From Euglena gracilis (lineage: Eukaryota; Euglenida; Euglenophyceae; Euglenales), in assembly GCA_039621445.1 (NCBI GenBank), contig CP154956.1, positions 70,802,914 through 70,866,913 on the forward strand: DNA of 64,000 bases, read 5' to 3'. The translations under genes and the position numbers were made by a program. Each line of letters begins with the position of its first letter. Position 1 is the first letter of the stretch. The notes under the pieces are model-generated. The model was given only the letters and a program-made list of their open reading frames with translations. It was not told the origin of the DNA and did no database searches. Shown piece by piece: positions 1 through 15,356 of this stretch.

Positions 1-2040
1 CTGGGTCAAGCTGAATTTTATCTGGCATTGTTAGCCACTATTTTTTGGCCCTTTGGCATGCTTGGGACGTTTCCATTCATTTTTGTGCATTTTGGCCAGT
101 TGCAAATGATTTTCTACCATCATTGGGCAAACAATGGCCATTTCGGCCATTTGGGGTAAATTTTGGAATGCGTGTTTTTTTCTTGTTTCTGTGGTCCTCG
201 TTTGTGCTCCATTCATTTTAAACACGTCAAGGTCTGCAACTGTTGCAGACACTTCAGGAAACCAAATTTCTCAAGCTTGTAATTGCTGGCCATCAGGAGA
301 TTATTTCTTGTCCATGTTTGTTTTCCCCTTTGAGGAAAAACAACCCTTATCAGAAAGGCCACAGGGACAACAGGAGAACATCTAGTTCATAATTAAATTC
401 TAGTTCATATTATGGTTTTTTTTCTTCACAATCATTTGTGTTATTTGCATTATTATTTGCATAATTTGTTATTTTTCATGATTATCCATGATTTTGGAAA
501 ATCTCAAAATTCATGCTGGTTTGTAATTATTCATGATCATTTGTGATATGAATTTGTGGGAATCCCTCAGGTCAGTCCCGCATCCAATGTCCATGTACTT
601 CCAATGTTGCATGTACATCCGACAGCGGCCTTCTTGCTGCTGTCCATGGTTGTGACTGTCCAATATGCAACTGAGCGGGTCCCCCGCATCAAGCTTTGGC
701 GGTGCTTGGTGCACTGCACACATTCTGCAACCTCAAACCTTTTGATCCTTCAAGGCTTGACACACCTTTGCACCTCTTGGTTGATTTTGAGCAAAATTGT
801 TTTTATTTAGCTGTTTCAATAATTAGTTTCTGCGGTCCATCCGACTATTTAAGGCCCCTGCTGTACATGCACACCAGGAGGAGTATTCTGGTTGCCAAAT
901 ATTTTATTCAGGGTTTTATTCCGGAAGGTTTCGATTTATTCCGGAATATTCCTAGAATTTATTCGGGTTAAATTATTGCTGGACGTGAAAATTTTGGCAG
1001 AAATTTCAGATCTCTGGTGTTTTTTCCAATTTTTTCAAGATTGGTGGGTGGATGTTTTAGTCACATTATTTCATTTAAAATTCAAAAAATCATTTTTTTC
1101 TCTTTCGGAAAACATGCAGATTCTAAAAATACGGATTCTTTGGCCAAATATTGCAAAAATGTTTGAAATTTAAATGCAAATTGCGTCTCAGGAAACGGGT
1201 CAATGGACAGGTTGCGATATTCTTCAAAATCGAATTGAATTATTTTCCCAGCAGAACTCAAGGAAAAACCAAAAAATGCAAAAATTTGCCCAAAGTGCAA
1301 AAAAAAATTTGCTGAAATTGGGAGAAAAATGAAAATAAATGCCGATGGTCCAAAAAAAAGCAAAATTTGCATACGTTCGGCAGAAACTATTATACTGGTA
1401 ATCAAAAAGTACTCCGGTTTATTCCCATTCCAGTTTATTCCGGACCAGAATCCCCCCCCTCGTTCACAAACAACAAACACAAGACAAGACACACAATACA
1501 CACCCACCCACCCACCCACCCACTCTCGTACGAGGGACGACAAGAACCACCAAAAGAATGCGCATTTCGTATTGTTTCATGGGCCACACAAACAACAAAT
1601 AATCAAAATTTTTCCAACCCGATTCCCTTATGTCTATACACAGCTGCACAAAACACCTCATAGGTGATGAAATGCTGCACTGATGGTATTCTGGAATGAC
1701 TGATGGAATTCTGTAGTTTGTGGTTCAGAATATGAAGATGACATTTTCTAAAGAACGAGCGAATTACAGTTCCAACTGCCAAAATTTTTCAATACGTTTT
1801 TTGAAGAAGGGAAAACTTAAACAAAAAAATCCTATAAATTTTTTTATTTTGAGCCACTTGTGATATTTGCGGATATGTGAGCTTTTCAAAACTGAAATTT
1901 GTGGCGATTATCTGTGGCACCAATCAGAGGGAACCTGCTCTCACACATGCACACACACACACACACACACACACACCTACACACACCTACACACACGCGC
2001 GTGTACATACGCACGCGCGCACACATGCACGCATGCACAC
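1..2040. other. no gene seen; probably ABC1K intron
   Basis: AT-richer DNA without exon-like codon use on either strand. It contains A-rich TGCAAAAA runs near 1260-1300, a CCCA run at about 1503-1522 and a short CA/CG-CA stretch at 1948-2040. It follows the GT donor of the last visible ABC1K exon, so it is most simply that gene's next intron. Confidence 0.6.
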
Positions 2041-5546
<3,506 letters not shown>

Positions 5547-5906
5547 CCGGTGTAGGGCTGGTCCACCCCAGCCACCGGCCGCTTGGAGGGCGGCTTCCGT
5601 CTCGCACAACACCGTTGGCCAGAGGTTTGCCCACCACAAGAAAAAAAGCCGGAAAAAAAAACTGAGGAAAGCACACCAAAATGGCTTCGGAGCAAAGGTG
5701 CTTTTCCATTGATCCAGAACCAGTCACTTCTTCGCCCAGTCACCGAAGGCACCAACAAAGGCAAAATACAGGCAAGGCTGCTTGAAACCTCGGCCCCTCC
5801 CCTCCCCTGTGGGTTTTCGCAGGGTCCATGAGACCTGAACTGGTCAGGGTTTTTGGCAGACCCAGTGAGAGTGCCGTCGATCAACTGCTTTGGGCCCCAC
5901 ACGGGG

Positions 5907-6675
5907 GGCCGGAGGGCCGCCCGGGCCAGCGGCGGGCAGGGCGCGGGCAGCGCCAAGCAGTCCGGCGGCGACCCCGACTGCCCCGAGGGCGGCGGCCGAG
6001 GAGGATGGCCCGGCGGCGGCCACGGCGGCGGGCACCACGGCGAGCGGCACGGGGGCCGTCAGCGGCGGCGCGGCCCGCAGCTGCGCGCTGGGCGTCGCTG
6101 CGCGGGAGGTGAGGGCGGGGGGCGGCGGGGGTGGACCCCTTCGCCGCAACCTCCGGCGGGCGGTGGGTGGGCAAATGAGTGGCGAAGTGAGAAAAGGCTC
6201 ATGGGCTGTGCGACGACGGTTTCATCAAAGGGAAATTATAAAAACGGGGCTGCACCACCCATCAAGTGAAAGCAAATTAGCGCCAAATTAGCGCCAAATT
6301 ATGTCCGCACGCAACGTTGGAGACCCACAGGAAGGCCGGGGAACAAGAAGCAGCCAGATACCCCCCTCTGGACCATGATTGAAGGCAAGGCCAGGGGGCC
6401 AACCTTGTGGGGTAAGCAGGAGGAGAGCCAAGCGTGCGGGGGGGGGGGGGCAATGCCAGCCAAGCCAACCACTCCCCTGCCTCCCGCCCAACGGCAGCGC
6501 AGCGGAGGGGCCCAGCCCGGGCGGGGAGGGCGGCAGCGAGGGCGGGGGGCGGGATGGGGGCGGCGAGGAGGGCGGCGAGGGCAGCTCCAGCCGCGGTCGC
6601 CAGCGGTGGGGCAGCGGAGAGGCGGCGGCACCGCCAACCCGTCGGGTGTGGGCAGCCCAGAGCGCAGGTTCCCAT
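5907..6675 (-). CDS. possible N-terminal targeting exons of the ABC1K gene
   Basis: Two GC-rich open stretches lie directly upstream of the ABC1K core exons on the same strand. Around 6675-6490, starting at an ATG at 6675, the reading is Arg-containing and then Ala/Leu-rich (RRLSAAPPLATAAGAALAAL). Around 6100-5907, after a CGCAG acceptor and ending at a GTGTGG donor, a second Ala/Val/Pro-rich hydrophobic stretch follows (PLAVVPAAVAAAG). Two hydrophobic segments separated by a hydroxylated, positively charged linker would suit a euglenid bipartite plastid presequence. I could not phase these exons convincingly onto 5546, and Ala/Pro-rich readings arise easily in GC-rich DNA, so this is tentative. 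Confidence 0.4.
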
Positions 6676-8452
6676 CCCCAGGGCTGTATGAGGGGTGACC
6701 GCCCAACCCACTCAACGCAGTACCACGCGAGGAAAAAAGACGGCGGTGAGGGAAAAGTTTGAGTAACAATCGGCCGGAAACGCAGGAAGGCCTGGGGGGG
6801 GGATTGGACTCCCTCCCACACACGCCCAGGGATTCCTATGCAGTCCTGTTTCCATCCCGCACGAGACTTTCTGGACCTGGTGGGTCTGGACCCACCCATC
6901 TCAGGCTCACCTAACTTAAAAAAAAAAATCGGTTCCCATGTTGTCTTGGCTGTCAAACAAAGTGTGATACAGTCTTTGCGTGATACAGTCTCGGCGTTTG
7001 ATGGGTGCGGGTTGGTTGGTTGGAAGGGAAGGCTCAGAAATGATGGAATTTCCACAATTTATTTGGGGGAAAAAAGGAAAGTTGGGATCATTGAGCAGGA
7101 GAAACATCACAAAGCAACACACAAAAATGCGAAACTTTTCTCTCATGGTTCACCGCAAGAGATTTTGGTGATGTCAACGAAATGGACCAGGGCTGTACAG
7201 GAAAATGGGGGTCGAACCCCCCCACCATGGCAGTCCTCCCTTCAGCGCCGAAAAAAGTATGACCAAAAAATCGGATTTTCTAAATTTCTTTCACTTTTGT
7301 AAGTTTCTTTGAAAAATCGGCCCACAGACTCACCAAAAATTCCATGTTCAGCAGCACAAAAAAAAATATGTTCCCGGAGAAGCTCCCGGACCCCCCCTTG
7401 GTCGGAAACCTGGTCCGGACCCTCCTCTCCCAGTCTGGTTTGCCCCCTATGCCCCCTGTACAAAACCAACACTCACTTCATACCCTGGGCCCCCTTTTGG
7501 CCCCTTAATGAACCCCCATGGGATTTCAATGATTCTCGCTCAGCCCTGGCCACCTCTAAAGCATTTTACATTTGTGATAATTTCCTGTTGTCAAATTCTT
7601 TGGCTCTTGAATATTTCGAATTTTCAGCAGAAATGAGACCTGATTTTGTTCATAATCAGAATGCAAGCTGGATATTGATAAAATTTACCAAAAAGAGAAC
7701 CGTGCTCTGTCCGATTAATCCCACTTAACCCATGTAGGAAATGTAGGAATGTTACCAATAATTACCAGAAGCCAGAAGTGAAGGATTTAATTCTTCATTG
7801 GTTCATTGAAATTTCAGGCAATATGTCTAAAAAATGCAAACCCCCACAGATCACACTGATGATGGGAGATGAGGTTGTGGGTGGGTGGGTGGTGTGGGGA
7901 GGGAGAGACAGGGAAGGAGCGCCGAGGGCCAGCAGACCCCCGGCGCACACGCAGGCGAGGAGGGTCGGGCGTCGTGGGCCGGCTTTGCCCATCAACCCCC
8001 TGCCTTTTGTGTCGAACGTCAAAGCAAAGAAAGTCAAACAAAAAAGAAAAAGAAAAACAGAACATCAAACAAAAGCACGACGCCGCCATTTGACCGCCGC
8101 CCTTTCCGCGCACTTTACTGTGCCACCCTCTCACACTCCTCCATCAAATATCAGTCACCCATGCTTTCTCTAGCAGCAGCTGATGCCGAATGAAATTCAA
8201 ACAAATTTTGTCGGGTTTCCATTATCCAAACCCATGATCCAGCTGTGTGTGAACGCAAACATCCATTTGGTTCATCCAGCCTCGGAGCCTTGTCCACGGC
8301 CATAGTGACCCCTGTGGAGGGCAGTGTGATACATCGGCCCGAGGGTGGGGGCGGGGGCACGGGAACGCTGTGGTACTGGACGCAAGATGCCTCGCTGGCA
8401 AGCCATCCGGGAAGACTCGGCATTGTCCTGTCAAACGAACCTGAAGGAGAAG

Positions 8453-8984
8453 CAGGGGGGGGGGATGCAACTTGGCCCTTCAAATTATGCAAGTCAAAAA
8501 AATGCAAAAAATGCAAAAAAATGCAAAAAATGCAAAAAAAAATGCAACTTGCATAAAACCCCTGAGAAAAGTCTGGGATATAACAGAGTTTTGCTGCCTA
8601 AAATCCGTAAACATGTGACAATGCCGGTGTACCTGTCAATAATTCACAAAGAAGACCTCCTGGAAACCAACGGGAAGCACTGAGACCCCAAAGACCCCAG
8701 GCAACTGCAGAGGGACCAGAGACAAAACATGACACATGGCGACAAACTACAAAATTTTTTTCCAGGGGAAAATATTTTATGCAAAAAAATGCAAAAAAAT
8801 GCAAAAAAATGCAAAAAAAGCCAAAAAATGCAAACATATGGCGACCAACTACAAAAAAAATTTCCGGGGCAAAATATTTTATGCAAAAAAAATGCAAAAA
8901 AAATGCAAAAAATTGCAAATTTCGGAAAAACTTGATTATGCAAAAAAAAATGCAAATTATGCAAGTTGCATATCCTCCCCCCTG
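8453..8984. mobile_element. CAG...CTG MITE, 532 bp, A-rich interior
   Basis: Left end CAGGGGGGGGGGATGCAACT, right end AAGTTGCATATCCTCCCCCC followed by TG: inverted ends of about 22 bp. GGAGAAG stands directly outside both ends (8446-8452 and 8985-8991), a 7-bp duplication (8 bp with one mismatch). The interior has degenerate TGCAAAAAA runs and no ORF. Ends and duplication fit a non-autonomous hAT-like element; the superfamily is inference. Confidence 0.75.
8735..8900. repeat. two tandem copies of a roughly 100-bp unit
   Basis: The unit runs from TGGCGACAAACTACAAAA through CAGGGGAAAATATTTTATGC and a run of AAAAAATGC. Two further tandem copies of the same unit lie at about 55640-55800, so it is an interspersed family with internal tandem structure. 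Confidence 0.8.
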
Positions 8985-9454
8985 GGAGAAGGCACCTGGA
9001 ACTCGCGTTGACTTTTAGAAATGTGCAAAAAAAAACAACAATTATCTGGGGGGACGATTTCTCGACCCCCCAGAGTGGCGTGAGGTTGCTTCAAGGGAAC
9101 GAGGAGAAACACAACACAGATCATCAAAAACGAGACTCACATAAACACAAAAAGAAACTCACAAAGCAAAGCTTCTGTGAACATGCTGGTTCTCAACCTT
9201 ATTATCACCAGAACTGGGATCTGATTTGGTTTTGCTGCCATCATGCCTCAGATTTGATCTGATTTTAGTTTTATGTATTTTAATGCGAGAAAAAGAAAAG
9301 GGAAACATACAAAAAAAAAACGATGTAGAAGCTGAAAATGGCTTGCCTTCATCCAATTATGGGTGGTGAATCCACCCAACCAAAGAGGGAGAAACTGCGA
9401 ACTTTTCAAACAGCTCCAAAATCTCTGGGAAATGGCACCCATGATGCCAATTTA

Positions 9455-9631
9455 CCACCACCCCCCTTTATTGCCCCCCCCCCCTTTATTGTCCCTGGGC
9501 CCCGGCCGACGGGGGGTTTTTTTGGCCCGGCCAATGAAATTCCTTTGGTACCCCTTTATTGTCCCCCCCCTTTATTGTCCGGTCGGGCCTCCCGGGGGCA
9601 GGTCGGTGGGACAATAAAGGGGGGGGGGGGG
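9455..9631. mobile_element. 177-bp TA-flanked MITE
   Basis: Left CC..CCCCCCCTTTATTG and right GGGACAATAAAGGGGG are inverted, and TA stands outside each end (9453-9454 and 9632-9633). No coding capacity. The CC...GG ends with TA flanks resemble the elements at 36976 and 40471. Confidence 0.65.
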
Positions 9632-12600
9632 TAAGCGAAACCATGAGATTTGACCAAATTGGGGGGAACTATGGCCGTTATTATGAGCACATCTTATTTG
9701 AGTCGCATAGGAAAATTCTGCCACTGGTGGCTGATGAGGGGAACACATTAGGATTATCACCAGTTGCCAGTTGAGTTCGGTGGCAAGCTGTCCATCAATG
9801 CCCCACTGATGTTACGACTCCGTGACAACCAAAAGCAGAAAATGATGTCGGTGCGCGCACAAGTGGTTGGTGTGCAGATGCGCAAACCAACCAAGGAGAC
9901 CATTTGGGCATTCGCTCAAACCAACCACCCACACAATTTCACAAACTCACCAATTTACACATACAGCCCGTTTACCTATTTGCGCACACTGACCATCACC
10001 AATTTCTCACAAAATCAAGGTTCAAGGGTATCGTTCCAGCTCAGCCTCGTCATCCCCAAATCATTCCAGTAAACATTAATGATCTGGGTGTTCTCTGTGT
10101 GCTGTGGTGACACCTGCTCTTAGGGACTCTAACTGTCAAAGTCCCTGATTCCATTTCCACGTCCTGGGGCACCACATCACATCCTGTTCACATTTTTTTT
10201 TTGTTTTCTGGAGCCAGTTGTTGTCATTTTCAAGAAAAAATATATCGATTCGCGCAAAATACGCACACCGACAAAAGAAATAAAATGGTTGGTGTGCGCA
10301 AATGCACACATCGTCCATGTGCGCATTTGCAACTTAACACACATGTAACATCCAGAGGGTGCGAAGGGTGCATTCAGAGGATTTTGAAGTAAGAAAATCC
10401 TTCAGTGCAAGATGTTTTGTATAATTTAAACACAACTAAAGAAACGGTCTCTGGGCGCAAATTTTGGCCCAGCATTGGCAATTGAGCCTGTGAAAAACCT
10501 ATTTCTGACCCCTGGAACATTGAAATAAACAGCATTTTGGGTTTTATGTTGAAAAAATGAGTTTAAAAGTGTCCTTCGTCTCCAGTGTTTTACCCAAAAA
10601 TGAGGCACAGTACTGAAAATGGACTTGTCAGCTGAATTGAAAACGCTGTGGTCAAGGTGCCATTATATGCAATACGCTAACACCCTTTACTTGGCCTTCT
10701 CAGACCAAAGGCATTGACAAAGGAGGCTCTTGGTTGGTTTAAAGCCTAAGTGCAAGATCGGCCACCTGAGAACGTCGTTGTAAATGAGCAAATGAATTAT
10801 AATGATACCAGCTGGCCCATTGTCCGTCTCCGTGGGACTGGTAAAAAAATATCCAAGCAATCCGCCTTAATTGAATTCATATTTGTCCATATCCATATTA
10901 GGTGGAGGGTACCCTATTTTTCCAACAGTCCATTGTATTTGTTGCGTGTGTATTTCCACGCATTTCGTAACCAATTTCAAAACCTCCGCAACATGACGCA
11001 GGCAATCAGAACGCAACCAAAAGGGTGGACCTGCTGTCCCACCTCCAGACAAGTGGAGGGCTGGCGTGTCACAAGCAGTTCAAAAACCTGGACCCTTCAA
11101 AATCAAAAGTTTCGACATGCAGGCAAATGAGGACACCGACCCCCCCAAAAAACGCTTAAGCAGGGGGGGGGCGAGCCGTCCTTGAAGGAAAAAAAAATGG
11201 CAAAAATGTGCAAAAATGATCAAAATCTGAGAGATAAGGCGCAAAAAATCACAAAAATGCAAAAATTGCCTGAGAATTATGAGCAATGATGAAGAGAATG
11301 TCAGTTTCAAGGAGTTCAAAGATCTCAAAAAAATGCTGGAAAAAAAATTGCAAATATGGTCAAAAACGTGAAAAAATCGGGTAAATAACGAAAAAATCAA
11401 AAAATGTCCTGAAAAAAAATCAAAAAAAGAAGCACAAAAAAAAAGGCGAAAGATGCACAAAAATGCGAAAAAAATGCAAACCACGTTACCCCCCCCTGCT
11501 GAACTGCGAGATCGGCCATCTAAGGCGTTGTCCCCAAAAAAGCAAAAGAATGTGTAACGGCTATTCACAGAAGTGCAAGGTCCGGCAAGGTTCAGTATTG
11601 AAGATGTACCTCGAGGGGTGTGATATGGCGGAAACCCAAGCACTGGCGTATAAGGTGGTGGCGATGTGCCTGGTGGCAAGGCTTCCCTGAACCGAGCCCG
11701 AGCACGCCAGTCCTTGTCCTTTCCAGCGGGACTGCAATGAAATGGGTGAAACCTACTCCTGCTCCCTGGGAAGTTACCCTGTGACAAGACAGCCAGCGAA
11801 CGCCTGAACCTTCCTGGGCCAGGTCTGGTAACTTTCTGGCAGGGACGTGGCAACCTTCACGGGATGCGCCTTCAAAGGTAGGGGGGAGCGCACCCATCCA
11901 TGCAGGAAAGGAAATGCATTGAAACATTGTGGAGGACAAATGATCTGGGGCGTTGCTTACTTATAAATGTGGTTGGAAGTGTTGTCGACATCATAGTTGT
12001 GGTTCGTGTAGTTTGTTGTTGGTTGTTTGTTGTTTGTTATTGTTTGTTGTTTGTTTTCCGTTGTTCGTTGGTGGTGGTGGTGGTCGTGGCGGCGGCGGCG
12101 GCACTGCTGATTGCTGCAAGTTGGTATTTATCTCAGATATCCAGCATTTCCAGTGAATAACAGCAAAACTCTTTAATGAATGAGCAGCAGCAGCAGCAGC
12201 AGCATAGAATTTTTCATCGACCACACCCCGGGTCGATAAAAAAGGGGGGTCATTTCCACCCTTCCAGAAATCAGTCACTTTTTTTTTGAAAGGATAGTCA
12301 GTCACTAGGGGTCCACCATTCAAGGGAAGTTTGACAACAAAGTGAAAAAAAGCCCAAAAAAATTCTCGGGGCCTTGGCGGTTTTTTTGCCAACTCCCCCC
12401 CCCCGCCCCAGAGGGGGAGGGGGGAGGGGACCCAGGCCAAAAACCAGTCAGTCAATCTGAAGAAACCAGTGACCCAGGGGGGGGGGGGTCGGCCAGTGAC
12501 TTGGTAATTGTATGAGCAGCAACAACAGCAGCAGCGACAGCAGCAGCACTAACAACAGCAATAACAATGTCCACCAAATCTGATTCCCCGCCAAGGAAGT

Positions 12601-13261
12601 CTGTTGGCCATAGCTTCTTGTTGCCAAAGGGCAGACATCGATAGAGGTTGCTGCCTCTATCGGTTCCCCTTTTTGCAGAGGTTCCAAGAATAATGTACAA
12701 CGGTCTCTCAACCAATCTCCGACGCTGATGTGAACAGTTTGGTCAGCCATCCCAACTGGCGAGACAGGGTTTGGGCTTCCAACGCGTTGTGTCAAATCGC
12801 AAGGCAGCCAACGATGCAACATCAAATCGTTTGTGCCAGGAGGAACCCCTTCCCTGCCGGGGCCGTTGCATCAAGTTTTGTCGGGTCCATCAACTCTGTG
12901 GAGGTTTTTTATGTTTGTTATGTTTGCTATATTGGTTGATGGGTCTTTGGTTAAAAAAGAATCATGTTTTCCAACGGTCCATCAAGCAAATGGAAGAAAA
13001 TGTTTATTAATTAAGAGAGCCCCAAACCCATTCCCAAAAAAAAATATTCTCACAACATCCAGGTTAAACCTTGTGTCTGTATCCCCATTTGACGTCAGTA
13101 TGGGAGAGGTGTGCACAAATGCCAAAACCCCCTTCCAAGCAGATGAGGCATAATCTGCAACAAAGTCAGTGGGCATGTGCCGCATTCAACTCCAGCGTCA
13201 GGCATGTGTGTTGTGGCACGAAAGCTGGCAAACAAACCACACAAAAAATGTATGCCCCGGG

Positions 13262-14336
13262 CAGGCACCTATGGTCACTTCCCATTTTGGTGCTCTGGTC
13301 GGCCCTGGTCGGCCCTGGTCGGCCCTGGTCGGCCCTGGTCGGCCCTGGTCGGCCCTGGTCGGCAAATAGTCGGCCATAGGTGGCGTCACAGAAAAAAAGA
13401 TTGTGAAAAATGACCCAAAATTACCAAAAGGGCGTAAAATGGCCAAAATGCCATAAAATATGCTCACAATGACCCAAATTAGCCCAATATTTGCCAAATC
13501 AGTGACAAATGGCCCCCAAGTTAGCAAAAACTGATCCGTAATGGCCAAAATGGGTGTAAAACTGGAGATTTGTAGGGAAATTATCCAAAAATGGGTTGAG
13601 TTCTTCAAAATATACAATATACTGGCACAAAATGCTCAAAAATGGTCAAATTGGACCAAAAAGAGACCAAAAAAATGGGCAAAATAACAAAAAAAGGTCG
13701 AAAATGGCTTTAAATGGTCAAAAATGGCCCCAGAGCAGGACAAAATGGCCAAAATTACAAGAAGTGCGCAAAAAGTGGCAAAAAATGGTCAAAATAGGTC
13801 GAAATTGGTGAATTATGGTGACAAATGGGCCAAAAGGGGACAAAAGCGACCTAAAGTGGCCAAAAGCGGCCAAAAGTAGCCAAAAGTGACAACATGAGCC
13901 AGACGAGCCAGAAAAATCTCAAAATCTGGGATAAAATTCCTCATTCTCACTGAAAAAATGACATCAATCAGAAAAAAGTTGCACGGTCGGCTGCGGTCGG
14001 CTGCGGTCGGCTGCGGTTGGCAACCCACCTATGACAGTCCTGAAACCCGCGGTAACCCGCGGTCGATGCTGCCGGGCCAGCATCGTCCTGCATCGCCCAG
14101 CACTGCCCAGCATCATCAAAGGAGCTTGGTTCAGAGGGAAAGCTGCCTAAGTCCTTCATCCATTCCCCTTCGGTCGGCCAATCACATGCAAGTCGGCCCT
14201 GGTCGACCCTGGTCGGCCCTGGTCGGCCCTGGTCGGAACCCCCACCTACAGGGGTCCTGAAAATCATAGTCGGCCCTGGCCGGCCCTGGTCGGCCCTGGT
14301 CGGCCCTGGTCGGCCCTGGTCGGCCATAGGTGCCTG
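13262..14336. mobile_element. 1075-bp CAG...CTG element with perfect 8-bp duplication
   Basis: Left end CAGGCACCTATGG, right end CCATAGGTGCCTG: perfect 13-bp inverted ends. GCCCCGGG directly flanks both (13254-13261 and 14337-14344), a perfect 8-bp target duplication. Subterminal direct repeats of GGCCCTGGTC occur at about 13293-13362, 14195-14235 and 14270-14322. The interior is A-rich with TGGCCAAAA and TGGTCAAAA words plus GGTCGGCTGC repeats near 13988. No transposase ORF, so non-autonomous. Perfect duplication and ends suggest recent insertion. Confidence 0.88.
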
Positions 14337-14569
14337 GCCCCGGGAAACTGCACCCCTTCAAGAGCACCATAATTCACCACTTCGGGGGTGGGGCATTTCC
14401 CGGGCCAACCCACTTTTCTTTTTTTAAAAAAACACCATGCCCCACCCCTAGAAACCCGAAATCGGCCAAGACCCCTTCTAAAACTTTCCTGCCTGGAAAA
14501 ATAAAATTTGCAGCCAGAATGGCCCTGGGTCAACCTGGGGTCATCAGGTCATCAGGTCAATGGCAGAAA

Positions 14570-14745
14570 ATTACCAAAAACTCCGGCGCGAAGCACCGGA
14601 GGAAAAAATTGACCTTTTGGGGGGTCCCGGGTACCCCCCTGGCAGGTGGGGGGGTCCGGACCCCCCCCCCTGCGGGCCAGGAGGGGGGGGTGGGGGGGAC
14701 ACCCCCCACCTAAACCATGTACGCCCTCCTTATATCGAACCCTGG
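14570..14745. mobile_element. partial copy of the GATATAAGG MITE family
   Basis: Shares the hairpin CCGGCGCGAAGCACCGG, the poly-G/C tract and the end CCTTATATCGAACCCTG with the complete element at 42335-42765. I find no left inverted end, so this copy seems truncated. A tiny relative may lie at 3157-3272 (CAGGGTTTAAATG to GTATCGAACCCTG). Confidence 0.6.
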
Positions 14746-15356
14746 GGGGGCACAGCAATTAAAAGAGTTCATTATAAATTTCTGACGCGTCTTGCCTTGG
14801 GAGAATAAACTGCATCGTTGTAGTGCTTTGGCGCGGGGAAAGACAGCCACGTGCAAGTTCACATCCACAGGACATTGCCAAGAAGCCCCTTCGAAGACGA
14901 CACCTACAACCCCCATACCTCTTGGAAACTCTCATCCCATACCTCTTGGAAACTCTCATCCAACAGCTTAGGCGTCCGGATTCGCACTTATGGGTTTTTT
15001 CTTTAGAATGGGTGCATTTGCGCCGAAATTTGATTTTTTAAAAAGCTTAAGTGCGAATCCTCCGCCTAAGAACACATTGGCCGTTGACCCGGTGGTATGC
15101 ACCAGTGCGCCTCTTTTGTGTGAGGGGAGAAACCAACCAGATCGTTTCTATACCAAATTTTGCGGGAAAGGTGGGGGATAACCACGTTTGTGTCCCTGGA
15201 ATGCAGCCGCATGTGAATGAGCACAACATCAACATGTTGTGCTCCATTGGTCTGCGGATTTAGAAATACGGAATGCGATATATGACAAATAGCATATCGC
15301 ACATATATGAGATATTGGCTGTGTCCAAAAAATAACCCCTCTGGCTAACTTTCCTC

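Larger units (their letters stand above)
6676..13261. other. gene-free interval, transposon debris
   Basis: Apart from the elements listed separately I see no exon-like sequence on either strand. Contents include T/A-rich low complexity with ATGCAAAA and TGGCCAAAA words (about 11190-11480), AGC/CAA trinucleotide runs (12181-12205 and 12510-12570) and a repeat with ACCAGTCAGTCACT words at 12260-12500. Confidence 0.6.
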
